DNA of 64,000 nt from Vondammii sp040505895 (lineage in GTDB: Bacteria > Pseudomonadota > Gammaproteobacteria > Chromatiales > Chromatiaceae): NCBI GenBank assembly GCA_040505895.1, contig JBEVXU010000014.1, positions 62,001-126,000 of the forward strand. Direction: 5' to 3'. This document shows positions 51,136-61,600 of the stretch, piece by piece. The notes beneath the pieces are model-generated. The model was not told the DNA's origin, searched no databases, and saw only the letters and a program-made list of their open reading frames with translations. The stretch's first letter is position 1; every line of letters begins with the position of its first letter. The translations under genes and the position numbers were made by a program.

Positions 51136-52392
51136 TTATAGTTCGAATGTATCCAGCTTCTTTTCTGCCATCACATGCTTCAGAGTAACATAGCTTGGCA
51201 TCCCGTTGTCATCGTAGGGAGGATAGGCCTCACCCTTGATCAATGGGTAGAGATACTCTTTGCACTTATCGGTGATTCCGAAGCCGTCCTCGGAGATGAA
51301 ATCCATCGGCATCATCTTCTCGACGTTAGCCACTTCAGAGAGAGGTGCCTCGCCAATACTCCACACGTAGGGAGTGGATGATTCGCGCACTACGGTCGGC
51401 ATAATGGAGTTTTTGCCTTCCAGTGCCTTTTCGACAGCGGCCTGACCGAGGGCATAGGCCTGCTCAACATCAGACTCGGAAGCGAGATGGCGTGCAGCAC
51501 GCTGCAGGTAATCTGCAACCGCCCAGTGGAATTTGTAGCCCAGCGCCTCTTTTACCATGTTGGCCACGATCGGTGCGGCGCCACCCAGCTGGGCGTGGCC
51601 AAAGGAGTCGCGGGTACCCTGCTCGGCCAGGAAGGTGCCGTCAGGATAGTGGGCACCTTCAGAGACGCAAATGGTGCAGAAGCCGTGCTCTTTCACCTTG
51701 GCGTCAACATTGGCCAGGAATTTCTCTTTGTCGAACTCGATCTCCGGGAACAGGGTGACTACTGGAATGTCGTAGTCCTCGACCAGGGCGCCTGCAGCAG
51801 CGATCCAGCCGGCGTGGCGGCCCATCACCTCAATGACGAAGACTTTGGTGGAGGTGGCGGCCATGGAGCGTACATCGAACGACGCTTCCAGGGTGGAGAC
51901 GGCGATATATTTGGCTACGGAGCCAAAGCCGGGGCAGTTATCGGTAATCGGCAGATCATTGTCCACGGTCTTAGGCACGTGAATCGCTTGTACCGGATAT
52001 CCCATCTTTTCGGAGAGCTGAGACACCTTGTAGCAGGTGTCGGCGGAGTCACCGCCGCCGTTGTAGAAGAAGTAGCCGATGTTGTGGGCCTTGAAGATCT
52101 CGATCAGGCGCTCGTACTCACGCTTGTTCTCTTCGAGACTCTTCAGTTTGAAACGGCATGAGCCGAAACCGCCTGATGGGGTGTGCTTGAGGGCGGATAT
52201 ATCCTCGGCAGATTCCTGAGCGGTATCGATCAGCTCCTCGGTCAGAGCGCCGATGATGCCGTTACGACCGGCATAAACGGTACCTATTTTGTCGCTGTTC
52301 TTGCGTGCGGTCTCGATGACGCCGCAGGCAGAAGCGTTGATGACAGCGGTGACACCGCCTGATTGTGCATAGAAGGCGTTCTTAATGCTCAT
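51136..52392 (-). CDS. pfp: Pyrophosphate-dependent 6-phosphofructokinase
   Basis: A 418-residue PFK-family enzyme. The nucleotide site reads 'YNGGGDSADTC' and 'VPKTVDNDLP', with Asp and Lys in the places that select PPi over ATP. The family ends 'GRHAGWIAAAGAL' and 'GHAQLGGAAP' are present. It interconverts fructose 6-phosphate plus PPi with fructose 1,6-bisphosphate plus Pi, reversibly. In Calvin-cycle bacteria related enzymes also act on sedoheptulose bisphosphate. Upstream of hppA in the same direction. Confidence 0.93.
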   Translation of the reverse strand: MSIKNAFYAQSGGVTAVINASACGVIETARKNSDKIGTVYAGRNGIIGALTEELIDTAQESAEDISALKHTPSGGFGSCRFKLKSLEENKREYERLIEIFKAHNIGYFFYNGGGDSADTCYKVSQLSEKMGYPVQAIHVPKTVDNDLPITDNCPGFGSVAKYIAVSTLEASFDVRSMAATSTKVFVIEVMGRHAGWIAAAGALVEDYDIPVVTLFPEIEFDKEKFLANVDAKVKEHGFCTICVSEGAHYPDGTFLAEQGTRDSFGHAQLGGAAPIVANMVKEALGYKFHWAVADYLQRAARHLASESDVEQAYALGQAAVEKALEGKNSIMPTVVRESSTPYVWSIGEAPLSEVANVEKMMPMDFISEDGFGITDKCKEYLYPLIKGEAYPPYDDNGMPSYVTLKHVMAEKKLDTFEL

Positions 52393-52466
52393 GCTTCCGT
52401 GTCCTCTCTACGTAAAGAAAAATATGTATGGTAGCTGATGTTAGCGGAGCCGGATCAGCCCTGTGG

Positions 52467-52811
52467 TCATAGATCGCCCTGCTCTTTTGCCTCGTGATCG
52501 GCCTGAACCTGCAATAGGGAGACCGCGCACTCGGTGAGATCTTTGTACTCACGCACCCCGGTATTGAACTGATGGTAGGACTTATAGAAGAACTGACAAC
52601 GGTACCTGTGCTCACCGGTTTTGAAGATGACGAAGGTGCATCCCTCCCACTGCCAAACCCAGACGGGGCAGGAGCTTACTTCCCGATCAGACGGCTCTAG
52701 ACGGATCTCAGCATCGGCAATCTGGAGGTCCACCTCTTCACCATACCTCTCAATGAGTGTGGTGTGGATGATCCAGTTCTCGTTGTCGGTGATATCGGGT
52801 ATCTCTGGCAT
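52467..52811 (-). CDS. Hypothetical protein (114 aa)
   Basis: A 114-residue acidic protein without signal or membrane segment that I do not recognise. Notable features are 'WIIHTTLIERYGEEVDLQ', the Trp-rich 'CPVWVWQWEGCTFVIFKTG' and 'YRCQFFYKSYHQF'. It resembles conserved short proteins of sulfur oxidizers in feel only. It lies 74 bases upstream of pfp in the same direction, so co-transcription is likely. Confidence 0.72.
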   Translation of the reverse strand: MPEIPDITDNENWIIHTTLIERYGEEVDLQIADAEIRLEPSDREVSSCPVWVWQWEGCTFVIFKTGEHRYRCQFFYKSYHQFNTGVREYKDLTECAVSLLQVQADHEAKEQGDL

Positions 52812-53065
52812 CTTGTTTCTGGGATCTTTATTGCAGGGGGTGAGAGGATAAACTATTCTCGTTAACCTTTCATTTTAATTGACATTCCGGGAATTGTGGG
52901 ATTACTGTAACTAACCATTTTTTCTGCGGCCAATGCAATTGTTGGATGCGGCCATGGATTTTCCTGATTTGCTGCTAATTTACGCCATCAAGATCATAAC
53001 TGTAGCTAATTACGCAAATTGCTCTAACCTGCAGATGATAGAAAAATAACAAGGAGGGAACCGCT

Positions 53066-54428
53066 ATGCGAATCGTCCTACTGGGCGCTCCGGGTACCGG
53101 AAAAGATACCCAAGCTAAAAAACTCACCGGGTATTATGGTATACCCCGTATATCCACCGGTGAGATGCTGCGAGAAGCTGTAGCGGCAGGCACACCAAAC
53201 GGCAAGCGGGCCGCTCCTTACCTGGAGTCCGGGCAGCATGTGCCCGATGAGATCAACTGCGACGTCCTCAAAGACCGCCTGATGGAGCCTGAGATCCGAA
53301 ATGGATTCCTGATTGAGGGCTTTCCCCGCTCAGCCATTCAGGCCGATGCCCTTGATGCGGTGTTGGAGTCGATGAACCTCCCGGTAGATCTGGTGCTCAT
53401 GATGGAGGGTGATCACGACCTCTTTATGGAGCGTCTGGAGGGGCGGCAGAGTTGTCGGGCCTGTGGCTTCAAGTACAATGTATTCACCGTCCCGCCCCGG
53501 GTGGAGGGGGTCTGTGACCAGTGTGGAGGCCGTGTTCGACGCAGGGCTGATGACTACGAAGAGATCATCGCCAACCGCATGCGGGCCTACGAGCTGCAGG
53601 TCAGTTTTCTCATACAGTACTACAAAGTGCATGGAAAGCTACGCCAGGTGAATGCCGAGGCAAGTAGCGAAGCGGTTTACCGTAAACTACGTAAAATAAT
53701 CGATGAGACCCCGCCGACAGTGATCAAAACAGAGCCGGTGGTGGAGGCCGCCGTGCCTATCGGTTACGACACACTTGATACTGGAGCGCTGACCAAAGAA
53801 GAGGCTCTGATCGCTGAGATCATGGCGGCAAATAGAGGCGCACCTAAGAAGAAGGCCTCGAAGAAGGCAGCAGCGAAGAAAGCAGCACCGAAGAAAGCAG
53901 CACCGAAGAGAGCCGCACCGAAGAAAGCGGCACCGAAGAAAGCGGCACCGAAGAGAGCAGCGCCGAAGAAAGCGGCACCGAAGAAAGCGGCACCGAAGAA
54001 AGCGGCACCGAAGAAAGCGGCACCGAAGAAAGCGGCACCGAAGAAAGCGGCACCGAAGAAAGCGGCACNNNNNNNNNNNNNNNNNNNNNNNNNNNNNNNN
54101 NNNNNNNNNNNNNNNNNNNNNNNNNNNNNNNNNNNNNNNNNNNNNNNNNNNNNNNNNNNNNNNNNNNNCGAAGAGAGCGGCACCGAAGAGAGCGGCACCG
54201 AAGAAAGCGGCACCGAAGAAAGCGGCACCGAAGAAAGCGGCACCGAAGAGAGCGGCACCGAAGAGAGCGGCACCGAAGAGAGCGGCACCGAAGAGAGCGG
54301 CACCGAAGAGAGCGGCACCGAAGAAAGCAGCACCGAAGAAAGCAGCACCGAAGAGGGCGGTTCAGAAAAAGGCCGTAGCTAAAAAGAAAGTTGTAGCCAA
54401 GAAGAAAGCAGCAGCTAAAAAGCGCTAG
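53066..54428 (+). CDS. adk: Adenylate kinase with histone-H1-like KKAAP-repeat tail, interrupted by an assembly gap
   Basis: Residues 1-215 are a complete adenylate kinase: P loop 'GAPGTGKDTQAKKL', AMP site 'GEMLREAV', 'GFPRSAIQADAL', and a long LID with a four-Cys zinc site ('CRACGF...CDQCGG'). From about residue 252 the protein turns into KKAAP/KRAAP repeats coded by a 15-bp DNA unit (AAGAAAGCGGCACCG). 100 N (54069-54168) interrupt it. After the gap the same unit continues in a different frame and ends 'KKVVAKKKAAAKKR' at TAG 54426-54428, so the true gap length is a multiple of three. The tail should bind nucleic acid. RBS AAGGAGG. Confidence 0.9.
54069..54168. other. Assembly gap of exactly 100 N
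   Basis: The run of N is a placeholder of conventional length inside the 15-bp repeat array of the adenylate kinase tail, so repeat number is unknown. Confidence 0.98.
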
Positions 54429-54454
54429 AGGCGACTTATTACCTGTATCCTGCC

Positions 54455-54537
54455 CCCTCCCCCCACCGGGGAGGGTGTTAGAAGGCAAATTGGTTCAATA
54501 CACCCTCATCCTAGCCTTCTCCCTCGTAGGGAGAAGG
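54455..54537. repeat. Two GC-rich intergenic hairpins after adk
   Basis: CCCTCCCC-CCACC-GGGGAGGG (54455-54475) and CCTTCTCCCT-CGT-AGGGAGAAGG (54515-54537). The second belongs to a type of repeat common between genes in Proteobacteria. Either may stop transcription, but T runs are lacking. Confidence 0.65.
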
Positions 54538-54656
54538 GACTGGTGCATTTACGACACCCTCCTATCGGGGCGAGGATTGGTGTGAGGGAGTTGATAGGCG
54601 ATACAGACTACGTACAGCAATCCTGAAAACTGCCAAGATAGAGAAAAATTAGAGTT

Positions 54657-54720
54657 GTAGGAGCGAGCTCGTATGCGATCGGCTCAGAGGCATGTTCTTC
54701 TAGAACAAGTTCGCTCCAAC
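54657..54720. repeat. Decayed REP doublet, same family as 3483-3546
   Basis: 64 bp, co-linear with the element at 3483-3546: starts GTAGGAGCGAGCTCG and ends AGAACAAGTTCGCTCCAAC. Its inverted arms no longer match perfectly. It abuts the pmbA stop. Confidence 0.8.
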
Positions 54721-56064
54721 TTAACCCCCGGCAATAGTCATCGACTCAATCAACCAGGAGCCGGTACGGATGCTGCCGCGGGGATCGATATCCCGGCCAA
54801 CGGCGGCCAGTTGGGTAAACATCTGTTTCATATTGCCGGCGATGGTGATCTCTTCTACCGGGTACTGGATCTCTCCGTTCTCCACCCAAAAACCTGAAGC
54901 GCCACGGGAGTAGTCGCCGGTGACGGTGTTTAGCCCCTGCCCCATCATCTCTGTCACCAGTAGGCCGCTACCCATCTGCTGCAGCAGGTCATTGAGGTCG
55001 AGGTCACCGGAATCGATAGTGAGGTTGCGCACACCACCGGCGTTGCCTGTGGTCTGCATCCCCAGTTTACGGGCGGAGTAGCTGCCAAGAATATAGCTCT
55101 GGAGTACACCGTTTTCGACAATGCTTCTGGCGCGGGTGGCGACACCTTCGCTGTCGAAAGGTGAGCTGGCCAGACCGCCTGGCAGCAGCGGGTTTTCGTG
55201 GATGTGTACAAACTCCGGAAATATCTGCTTGTCCAGGTGGTCGAGGAGAAAACTGGCCTGGCGGTAGATGCTGGAACCGCTAATCGCGCCGGTCAGCCCG
55301 CGCAGCAGACTGCTTGCGACATCGGCCTGGAATATCACCGGTGCTTCCTGCGTCTTAATCTGTCGGGCGCCGAGACGGGCCAGGGTTCTCTCACCGGCCT
55401 TACGTCCTACATCTGTCGTAGACTCCAATCCCTCGGCGTTGCGGCTGGAGGTGTACCAGTAATCACGCTGCATGGCGTCGCCCTGTTGGCCGATTACCGA
55501 GCAGCCGATGCTGTGTCGGCTGCTGGGAAAGCCACCGATAAAGCCGTGGCTGTTACCGTAGACCTGAAGGCCGTTATGACTGTTGATACCGGCACCTTCC
55601 GAATTGGTGATGCGCTCGTCACAGCTGAGTGCCGCTGCTTCGCACTCGATGCCGAGTTCAATCGCCTTCTCTGCATCGATCTCCCACGGGTGGTAGAGAT
55701 CCAGGTCGGGTGTTTCAGTGGCCATCAGTTCGGCATCGGCCAACCCGCTAAACTCATCCTCACTGGTGTAGCGGGCGATGTTACAGGCGGCTTTGACGGT
55801 ATCGTGAATCGCCTCCGGGCTGAAGTCGGAGGTGCTGGCGGAGCCCTTTCTCTGGCCGAAGTAGACACTTACCCCGAGCCCCTGGTCACGGGTGTGCTCA
55901 ATAGTCTCTACATCTTCCAGTCGGACGTTGACGGAGAGGCCGGAGTCACTTGATACAGCCGCTTCAGCCGCACTTGCACCCTGCTTTTTTGCCTCGTTCA
56001 GCAGATTGTTAACCATCTGCTCCAGTTTCGCCTGACGCTCTTTCATATCGTTGCCTTCGCTCAT
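54721..56064 (-). CDS. pmbA: Metalloprotease-like PmbA/TldE
   Basis: A 447-residue protein of the PmbA/TldE family, partner of TldD in a heterodimeric zinc protease that processes antitoxins and modified peptides such as microcin precursors. Recognisable: 'THTRDQGLGVSVYFGQRKGSAS'-like N-terminal region, 'RNAEGLESTTDVGR', 'NPLLPGGLASSPFDSEG' and the end 'GSWLIESMTIAGG'. As expected for TldE it lacks an HExxH site. ATG 56064 is preferred over 56094, which overlaps the tldD stop. It follows tldD directly without yjgA. Confidence 0.92.
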   Translation of the reverse strand: MSEGNDMKERQAKLEQMVNNLLNEAKKQGASAAEAAVSSDSGLSVNVRLEDVETIEHTRDQGLGVSVYFGQRKGSASTSDFSPEAIHDTVKAACNIARYTSEDEFSGLADAELMATETPDLDLYHPWEIDAEKAIELGIECEAAALSCDERITNSEGAGINSHNGLQVYGNSHGFIGGFPSSRHSIGCSVIGQQGDAMQRDYWYTSSRNAEGLESTTDVGRKAGERTLARLGARQIKTQEAPVIFQADVASSLLRGLTGAISGSSIYRQASFLLDHLDKQIFPEFVHIHENPLLPGGLASSPFDSEGVATRARSIVENGVLQSYILGSYSARKLGMQTTGNAGGVRNLTIDSGDLDLNDLLQQMGSGLLVTEMMGQGLNTVTGDYSRGASGFWVENGEIQYPVEEITIAGNMKQMFTQLAAVGRDIDPRGSIRTGSWLIESMTIAGG

Positions 56065-56077
56065 CTCTCTATTACTA

Positions 56078-57520
56078 TCAGGCACTGGTGCCACCTACGG
56101 TCAGCTCATCAATTTTTAGGGTGGGCTGGCCTACCCCCACGGGTACGCTCTGTCCCTCTTTGCCACAGGTGCCGACGCCGGAGTCCAGCTCCAGATCATT
56201 GCCTATCATGCTGACACGGGTAAGCACGTCAGGACCGTTGCCGATCAGGGTGGCGCCTTTCACCGGTTGGGTGATGCGACCGTTCTCGATCAGGTAGGCT
56301 TCACTGGCTGAGAAAACGAACTTGCCCGAGGTGATATCTACCTGGCCACCACCAAAGTTGGCGGCATAGAGACCCTTTTCCACCGAGGCGATAATCTCCT
56401 CGGGAGGATGTTCCCCGGGCAGCATATAGGTGTTGGTCATACGCGGCAGAGGCAGGTGTGCATAGGACTCGCGGCGACCGTTACCGGTGGACTCTACTCC
56501 CATCAAGTGGGCGTTGTGTTTGTCCTGTATATAGCCGCGGAGGATACCGTTCTCAATCAGTACCGTATTTTGAGAAGGGGTGCCCTCATCGTCGATGGTG
56601 AGGGAGCCGCGACGTCCCGGCAGGGTGCCGTCATCCACCACGGTACAGTTGGCGGCGGCGACCTGTTCGCCGATACGTCCACTGAAGGCGGAAGTGCCTT
56701 TGCGGTTGAAATCACCCTCCAGACCATGGCCAATAGCTTCATGGAGCAGGATGCCGGGCCAGCCTGAACCCAATACTACGGTTGTGGCCCCGGCGGGGGC
56801 GGCAACCGCCTCCAAGTTGACCAGGGCTTGGCGCACCGCCTCCCGGGCATAGCCGAGGGCACGTTCCTGATCGATAAAAAACTGGAATCCCTGTCGTGCA
56901 CCACCACCGCTGGAGCCCTGCTCGCGGCGGCCGTTCTCTTCGACGATAACATGGACGTTACAGCGCACCAGGGGTCGAACATCACCGCTGAGAGTGCCGT
57001 CGGAGGCGGCGACCAGTACAACATCGTGGGCGGCAACCAGACTGACGGTTACCTGCTTCACCCTGGAGTCCTGTTTGCGTGCTTCAGTATCCAGCTCTTT
57101 CAACAGATCAACCTTCTCCTGTTCGCTGAGGGTCTCCAGGGGATTGATGGGTTGATACAGGGGCTGGTGTGTCGGGCTGCTCTGCACCTGGATACGCTGT
57201 TGACCACCACTGCGGGCGATAGCCCTGGCGGTACGACCCGCCTCCAGCAGGCTGGAGAGATGGATCTCATCGGTGTAGGCAAATCCGGTTTTTTCGCCAC
57301 TGATGGCACGCACGCCCACGCCCTGCTCAATATTGTGGTTGCCCTCTCTGATGATGCCCTCTTCCAGTACCCAGGACTCCAGGCGGCTCGCCTGAAAATA
57401 GAGGTCGGCGGCATCCAGTCGGGAGGTAAAGAGCTGCTCCATTACCTGCTCCAGGTGGCTCTCATTGAGATCGGCCGGGGCTAGTAGTGTATGGCGTGCA
57501 ATATCAAGGGTATCGGGCAT
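56078..57520 (-). CDS. tldD: Metalloprotease TldD
   Basis: A 480-residue zinc protease. The metal site is 'HEAIGHGLEGD' (HExxxH form of TldD) with the later Cys in 'GTCGKEGQ'. N-terminal 'GVGVRAISGEKTGFAYTDE' and C-terminal 'TNTYMLPGEHPPEEII' are typical. Complete. It is followed by pmbA, with which it forms the active complex, and preceded by the nitrilase-like gene and yhdP, the usual gammaproteobacterial order. Confidence 0.94.
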   Translation of the reverse strand: MPDTLDIARHTLLAPADLNESHLEQVMEQLFTSRLDAADLYFQASRLESWVLEEGIIREGNHNIEQGVGVRAISGEKTGFAYTDEIHLSSLLEAGRTARAIARSGGQQRIQVQSSPTHQPLYQPINPLETLSEQEKVDLLKELDTEARKQDSRVKQVTVSLVAAHDVVLVAASDGTLSGDVRPLVRCNVHVIVEENGRREQGSSGGGARQGFQFFIDQERALGYAREAVRQALVNLEAVAAPAGATTVVLGSGWPGILLHEAIGHGLEGDFNRKGTSAFSGRIGEQVAAANCTVVDDGTLPGRRGSLTIDDEGTPSQNTVLIENGILRGYIQDKHNAHLMGVESTGNGRRESYAHLPLPRMTNTYMLPGEHPPEEIIASVEKGLYAANFGGGQVDITSGKFVFSASEAYLIENGRITQPVKGATLIGNGPDVLTRVSMIGNDLELDSGVGTCGKEGQSVPVGVGQPTLKIDELTVGGTSA

Positions 57521-57649
57521 GTTAATCAGAATCTGTCAGTTTGTTTAAGAGAGTAAGTGAAAATATGCGGGTGTCACTGCTTGCTTTCAACCGTATGCGA
57601 AGCGGGGTTGTGTCGATGTGATGGGGTGTTGGGTACAGTGATCATCGCG

Positions 57650-57686
57650 GCAAGGGGGCCGCCCCTACAAGTGCGGCGCCCCTTGC
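57650..57686 (-). terminator. Inverted repeat after the nitrilase-like gene
   Basis: GCAAGGGGGCCGC pairs with GCGGCGCCCCTTGC around a loop containing CCTACAA. It lies 13 bases past the stop of the minus-strand gene. No clear T run, so it may be a repeat more than a terminator. Confidence 0.5.
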
Positions 57687-57698
57687 AGATTGATGCAA

Positions 57699-58529
57699 TC
57701 ACTTGCACTGCATCTTGCGGTGATCAATGGTGGGGAAGTTGCGGCGGGTGCTGGTAAGGTACTCAAGGTCAGCGGTGCAGGTTACCGAGCCGGTGCCGCT
57801 GGGCAGTTGCTTAAGGATGTTGCCCCAGGGGTCAACGATCATGCTGTGGCCGTGTGTTTCACGGCCGTTCATATGAAAACCACCCTGTGCGGCCGCAACA
57901 ACGTAAGAGAGATTCTCTATTGCTCTTGCACGCACCAGTGTCTCCCAGTGGGCCTTGCCGGTAATGGCCGTGAAGGCGGCGGGCAGGCAGGCGATCTCCA
58001 TCCCTTTGTCCAGTAGTGCACGGAACAGTTCCGGGAAGCGCAGGTCGTAACAGACGGCGAGTCCCAGTTTACCGAACGGTGTGTCTATCACAACGACCTC
58101 ATCCCCCGGTTCAATGGTGGAGGATTCTACGTAACGCTCATTGGCCTCAACCAGGTTGACATCGAAAAGATGGATTTTGTCGTAGCGTGCCACCCGCTCG
58201 CCGTCTGAGTCGTAGACCAGACAGGAGGCGCGCACCTTACTGTTATCCTTAGCCTCCAGAGGAACAGTCCCCCCTACCAGCCAGATGTCATAGCGTTTTG
58301 CCAGTTGGCTGAGAAACTCTTGTAGTGGACCATCATTATCCGCTTCGCGCAGTGAGCAGAGTTCACTCTGTCGTTTTCCGAGAAAGGCAAAATTTTCCGG
58401 CAGGACGACCAGCCCTGCGTCATTTTCCACTGCTTCTGCAACCAGCCGCTCTGCCTCCAGCAGGTTAGCGCTGACGTTGGGGCTTGTCGCCATCTGGATG
58501 GCGGCAATGTTTCGATGGGGGGCGCTCAT
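57699..58529 (-). CDS. Carbon-nitrogen hydrolase (nitrilase superfamily, Nit-type)
   Basis: A 276-residue amidase-fold enzyme with the complete Glu-Lys-Cys triad: 'VLPENFAF', 'RYDKIHLFDV', 'AVCYDLRFPELF'. The Nit1/Nit2-like subgroup includes enzymes that remove deaminated glutathione; that function fits the family and is inferred. Placed between yhdP and tldD as in many Gammaproteobacteria. Confidence 0.92.
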   Translation of the reverse strand: MSAPHRNIAAIQMATSPNVSANLLEAERLVAEAVENDAGLVVLPENFAFLGKRQSELCSLREADNDGPLQEFLSQLAKRYDIWLVGGTVPLEAKDNSKVRASCLVYDSDGERVARYDKIHLFDVNLVEANERYVESSTIEPGDEVVVIDTPFGKLGLAVCYDLRFPELFRALLDKGMEIACLPAAFTAITGKAHWETLVRARAIENLSYVVAAAQGGFHMNGRETHGHSMIVDPWGNILKQLPSGTGSVTCTADLEYLTSTRRNFPTIDHRKMQCK

Positions 58530-58670
58530 GGTGTTTTCAACTACTCCGGGTGATAGGTATCGTCGAGCTATCTATCCTATAAATCTAAGGTCGATATCAA
58601 TTGCGAGTGGGGAGGATAGCACTAACCCGGATTTCCCACCAGATGGCGGCGGCTTCGGTGTCTAATGGTT

Positions 58671-61600
58671 TTAGTCGCCGGGGATGTTGCTTAGCGGGTC
58701 ATGTCCATCAGGTTTTTCAGCCGGCTTTAATGCATCCAGCAGGCGGGAGATGAAGCCCGGCTTTTTCTGCTCTTTGCCATCGCTAGGTGGGATGACTTCC
58801 TCGGGAGCAACTACCGGAGCAGCTTCAGGTGCTGTCGGACGTTTCACTTCAGTCTCCACCTCAGATGAAGGGGCTGGATTAATTTTCCGAAGCCGCTTAA
58901 ACAGGTGGTCATCCGGCAGCTCTCCATTAACCTCCGGCGGGTTGGTTGCCATCCGCTCAAGGATAGGGTCATCCCATGGGCCGGTAACCAGATATTGGAT
59001 CTTGTTTGCCCGGTCAAAGCTTTTACCCACCATCTTCTCTGCAAGGTAGAGTGCCGCTCCCACGACCGGCCCACCGGCAATGGCACCGGCCATGGTGATC
59101 GAAGATGAGAGGCGAGGGGTGACTGTCACCAGTTGATCAAAATCCTCACTGGCAAGGCCGGTGCGGCCGGTGATATCGGTGGTGGCGGAGGGGCCGGTGA
59201 TGGTGAAGTTTGAGGTGTAGGCATCACCGCCATCAAGGGTAAAGTCGCCCTCGATACCATCAAAGGCGAACCCTTTAGCAAACACGTCGCTGAAGTCGAG
59301 GGTCAGTCGTCTCTGCAGGGCGCCGAGATTAAGGAGGCCGAAGATGCGGCCAACGCCTGGGTTGACGTTGAGAAAAGTGCCTTTACCGACACGCATACTC
59401 ACTCTGCCGTTGAGCAGGTGGCGGTTGAAGCCAAGGGGGCTGTCCAGCCACCAGATACGGCCGTCAAAAACCGCTGCTGAGTCGTCAATGTTTCTGGCAA
59501 ACTTGAGATCCTCCAGCAGCCGCCCCAGCTTGGGACTCTCCAGTGACAAATTAATTTCCGTCTCCTGCCCACCCCGTGCAAGCTTGTTCCAGTGGCCATT
59601 GGCAGTGAGCTGCAGCCGCGGCGAATCAAGGGTAAGCGACTGGATATTCCAGCCCTCTTCTGTCCGCTTGGAGATCAGTTGCAGCGGACCAAAGGATTTG
59701 CCGTTGATAAAGACCGTATCTATCTCCGCTTCCACTGCCGGTAGTTGGGCCGGGTCGATGTCGGTAGAGGCGTCCTCATCTTCCGACCCCGGGAGGGCAT
59801 CGGGGTCGAAGTCGATGTTGATCCGCTCCAAGGCGAGGCGCAGAGGCTTCTCGTGGGGATTCTGAGGTATTTCGATTTTGCCTTTGAGACGGTTGCTTGT
59901 GACTTTACCCTTGAGCAGGTCACCCTTCTCTTTAAGGGAGAGTTTGAAAGGGGTGAACTCAGCTCCTTTGATTAGTAAGCGGCCCAGTTCCAGATCGAGT
60001 TGGCGAACCGTTGGTGGTGTGGTGCCACCACCCTCTGCCTTGAACAGCTCCAGCCATGGGTCCAGAGTAAGTTCCGCTAATTTTGCCTGAATCCGCAATC
60101 CACTCTTTTGCGTGAGATGCGCCGATGTACCACCGAGTTGGATATCGCCGCCAAAAAGTTTGAGGTTGTCGGGATCGTGACTGTCGAGAAGCAGAGCGAC
60201 ATCCAGCAGCGAGCCATAGCTGATTTTTAACGGTGTCTGAGGCTTGTTGCTGAGATCGGTGCTCAGTTTAAAGGGGAGTGATTGTTGGGGCTGTTTAGCA
60301 ATGGGCTGAGGCAGGTCAACGGTGACGCCGACAAGATTGGAGCTGACCACCAGCGGCACGGGGGCATCCGGGCCGGCGGCTAAATGGGGAATATCGACCT
60401 GCAGTTGCCAGTCAGCAGCGCCATCCAGTTGCCGTAATAGTGATAATCCCGGGAAACGTTTGACCAGTGCCTGGCTGGGAATTTTACCGTTAGCCACCAC
60501 GCGGGTGGCACGTTGGTTCTCCTTTGGAGTGGACACCTGGAGCGCTATCTTGCTCCCCATTATTTCACCGGAGAGGTTGTCGGTATAGAGGTGGTCCTGG
60601 TCGAAAGAGAGACTACCACCGGCTTGCTCAAGGGTTAGATCCTGACGCTCGAAGCGTAGAAGGTTGTCCTGGAATATTAGATTGCCGTTGAGTTTCAGCG
60701 GGTCACTGTTAAAGGGTACGGAGATATCGAGTGCCAGGCGTACCTCTCCTTCACCGCTAACCCCTTCGACCAGAGGGGCGAAATCATCCTTCAATGGGGA
60801 TTCGCGGAGCAGGCGCAGGTTGTTACTGAAGGGGCCTTCGGCTTCGCCATTCAGCGTCATCCTGTTACCGTGTGCGAGATCTTCTATTTCGCAATGAAGG
60901 GAGCGAATGCGACTGTCGAAGATGTAGCCACTTTCTGCCCAGGCGTCCATACGACCGTTAAGGAAGCGTACCTTGGCGGATATTTTTTCCAGTTTGGGCC
61001 ACCCCTCCAGGTAGTCGAGGCCGCTATTCTCGATGGCAAAGAAGACCTCGAAGCGTCCATTCGGCTCCTTCTCGAAGGGGAAGTCTCTGAGCTTCCCCCT
61101 GAATAGAGCACTGCCCTCGGTGACATGGCCGCCAAGCAGGCTCCGGTCGAGCCACTCAACCACCCCGGGCGGCATAATACCGGCAGGGAGATAGTGGGAG
61201 ACGGCGCTGGCGTCACCGTCGTGAAAGTCCGTCTGCAGATCGAGAAAGACCGACTCTTCAGGTACGCTGGGGAGCTGCAGTCGCAGTCGACTCTCGGTGC
61301 TGATGTGGTGGTTGTCGGCGGCTATCTTCTTTGCCTCCAACCACCAACTGCCATCAATCTGCTGCTGCCAATCGACCCTGCCGTTGAGTCTGCCGATGGT
61401 TAGAGGTGCTCTAAACAGGCCGGGAAACTGGAGGCCGATGTTTTCCGATGTCAGCTGCAGGCCGCCCTGGCTCTGATCCATCCACCAGTTGAAGGTGAGA
61501 TTGTCTATTCCCGGCGCTCCCTTATAGGGGCGGGTCAGAATAGAACCGGCCTTGCCGCTTACCGACCATTTAGGGTCGGCATCGGTTTCGCGGAAACGGA

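Noticed and set aside
54169..54382. Glu-Ser-Gly-Thr-rich peptide after the N gap in the original adk frame
   Set aside because: It is an artefact of the 100-N placeholder; the neighbouring frame continues the Lys/Ala/Pro repeats to a natural end.
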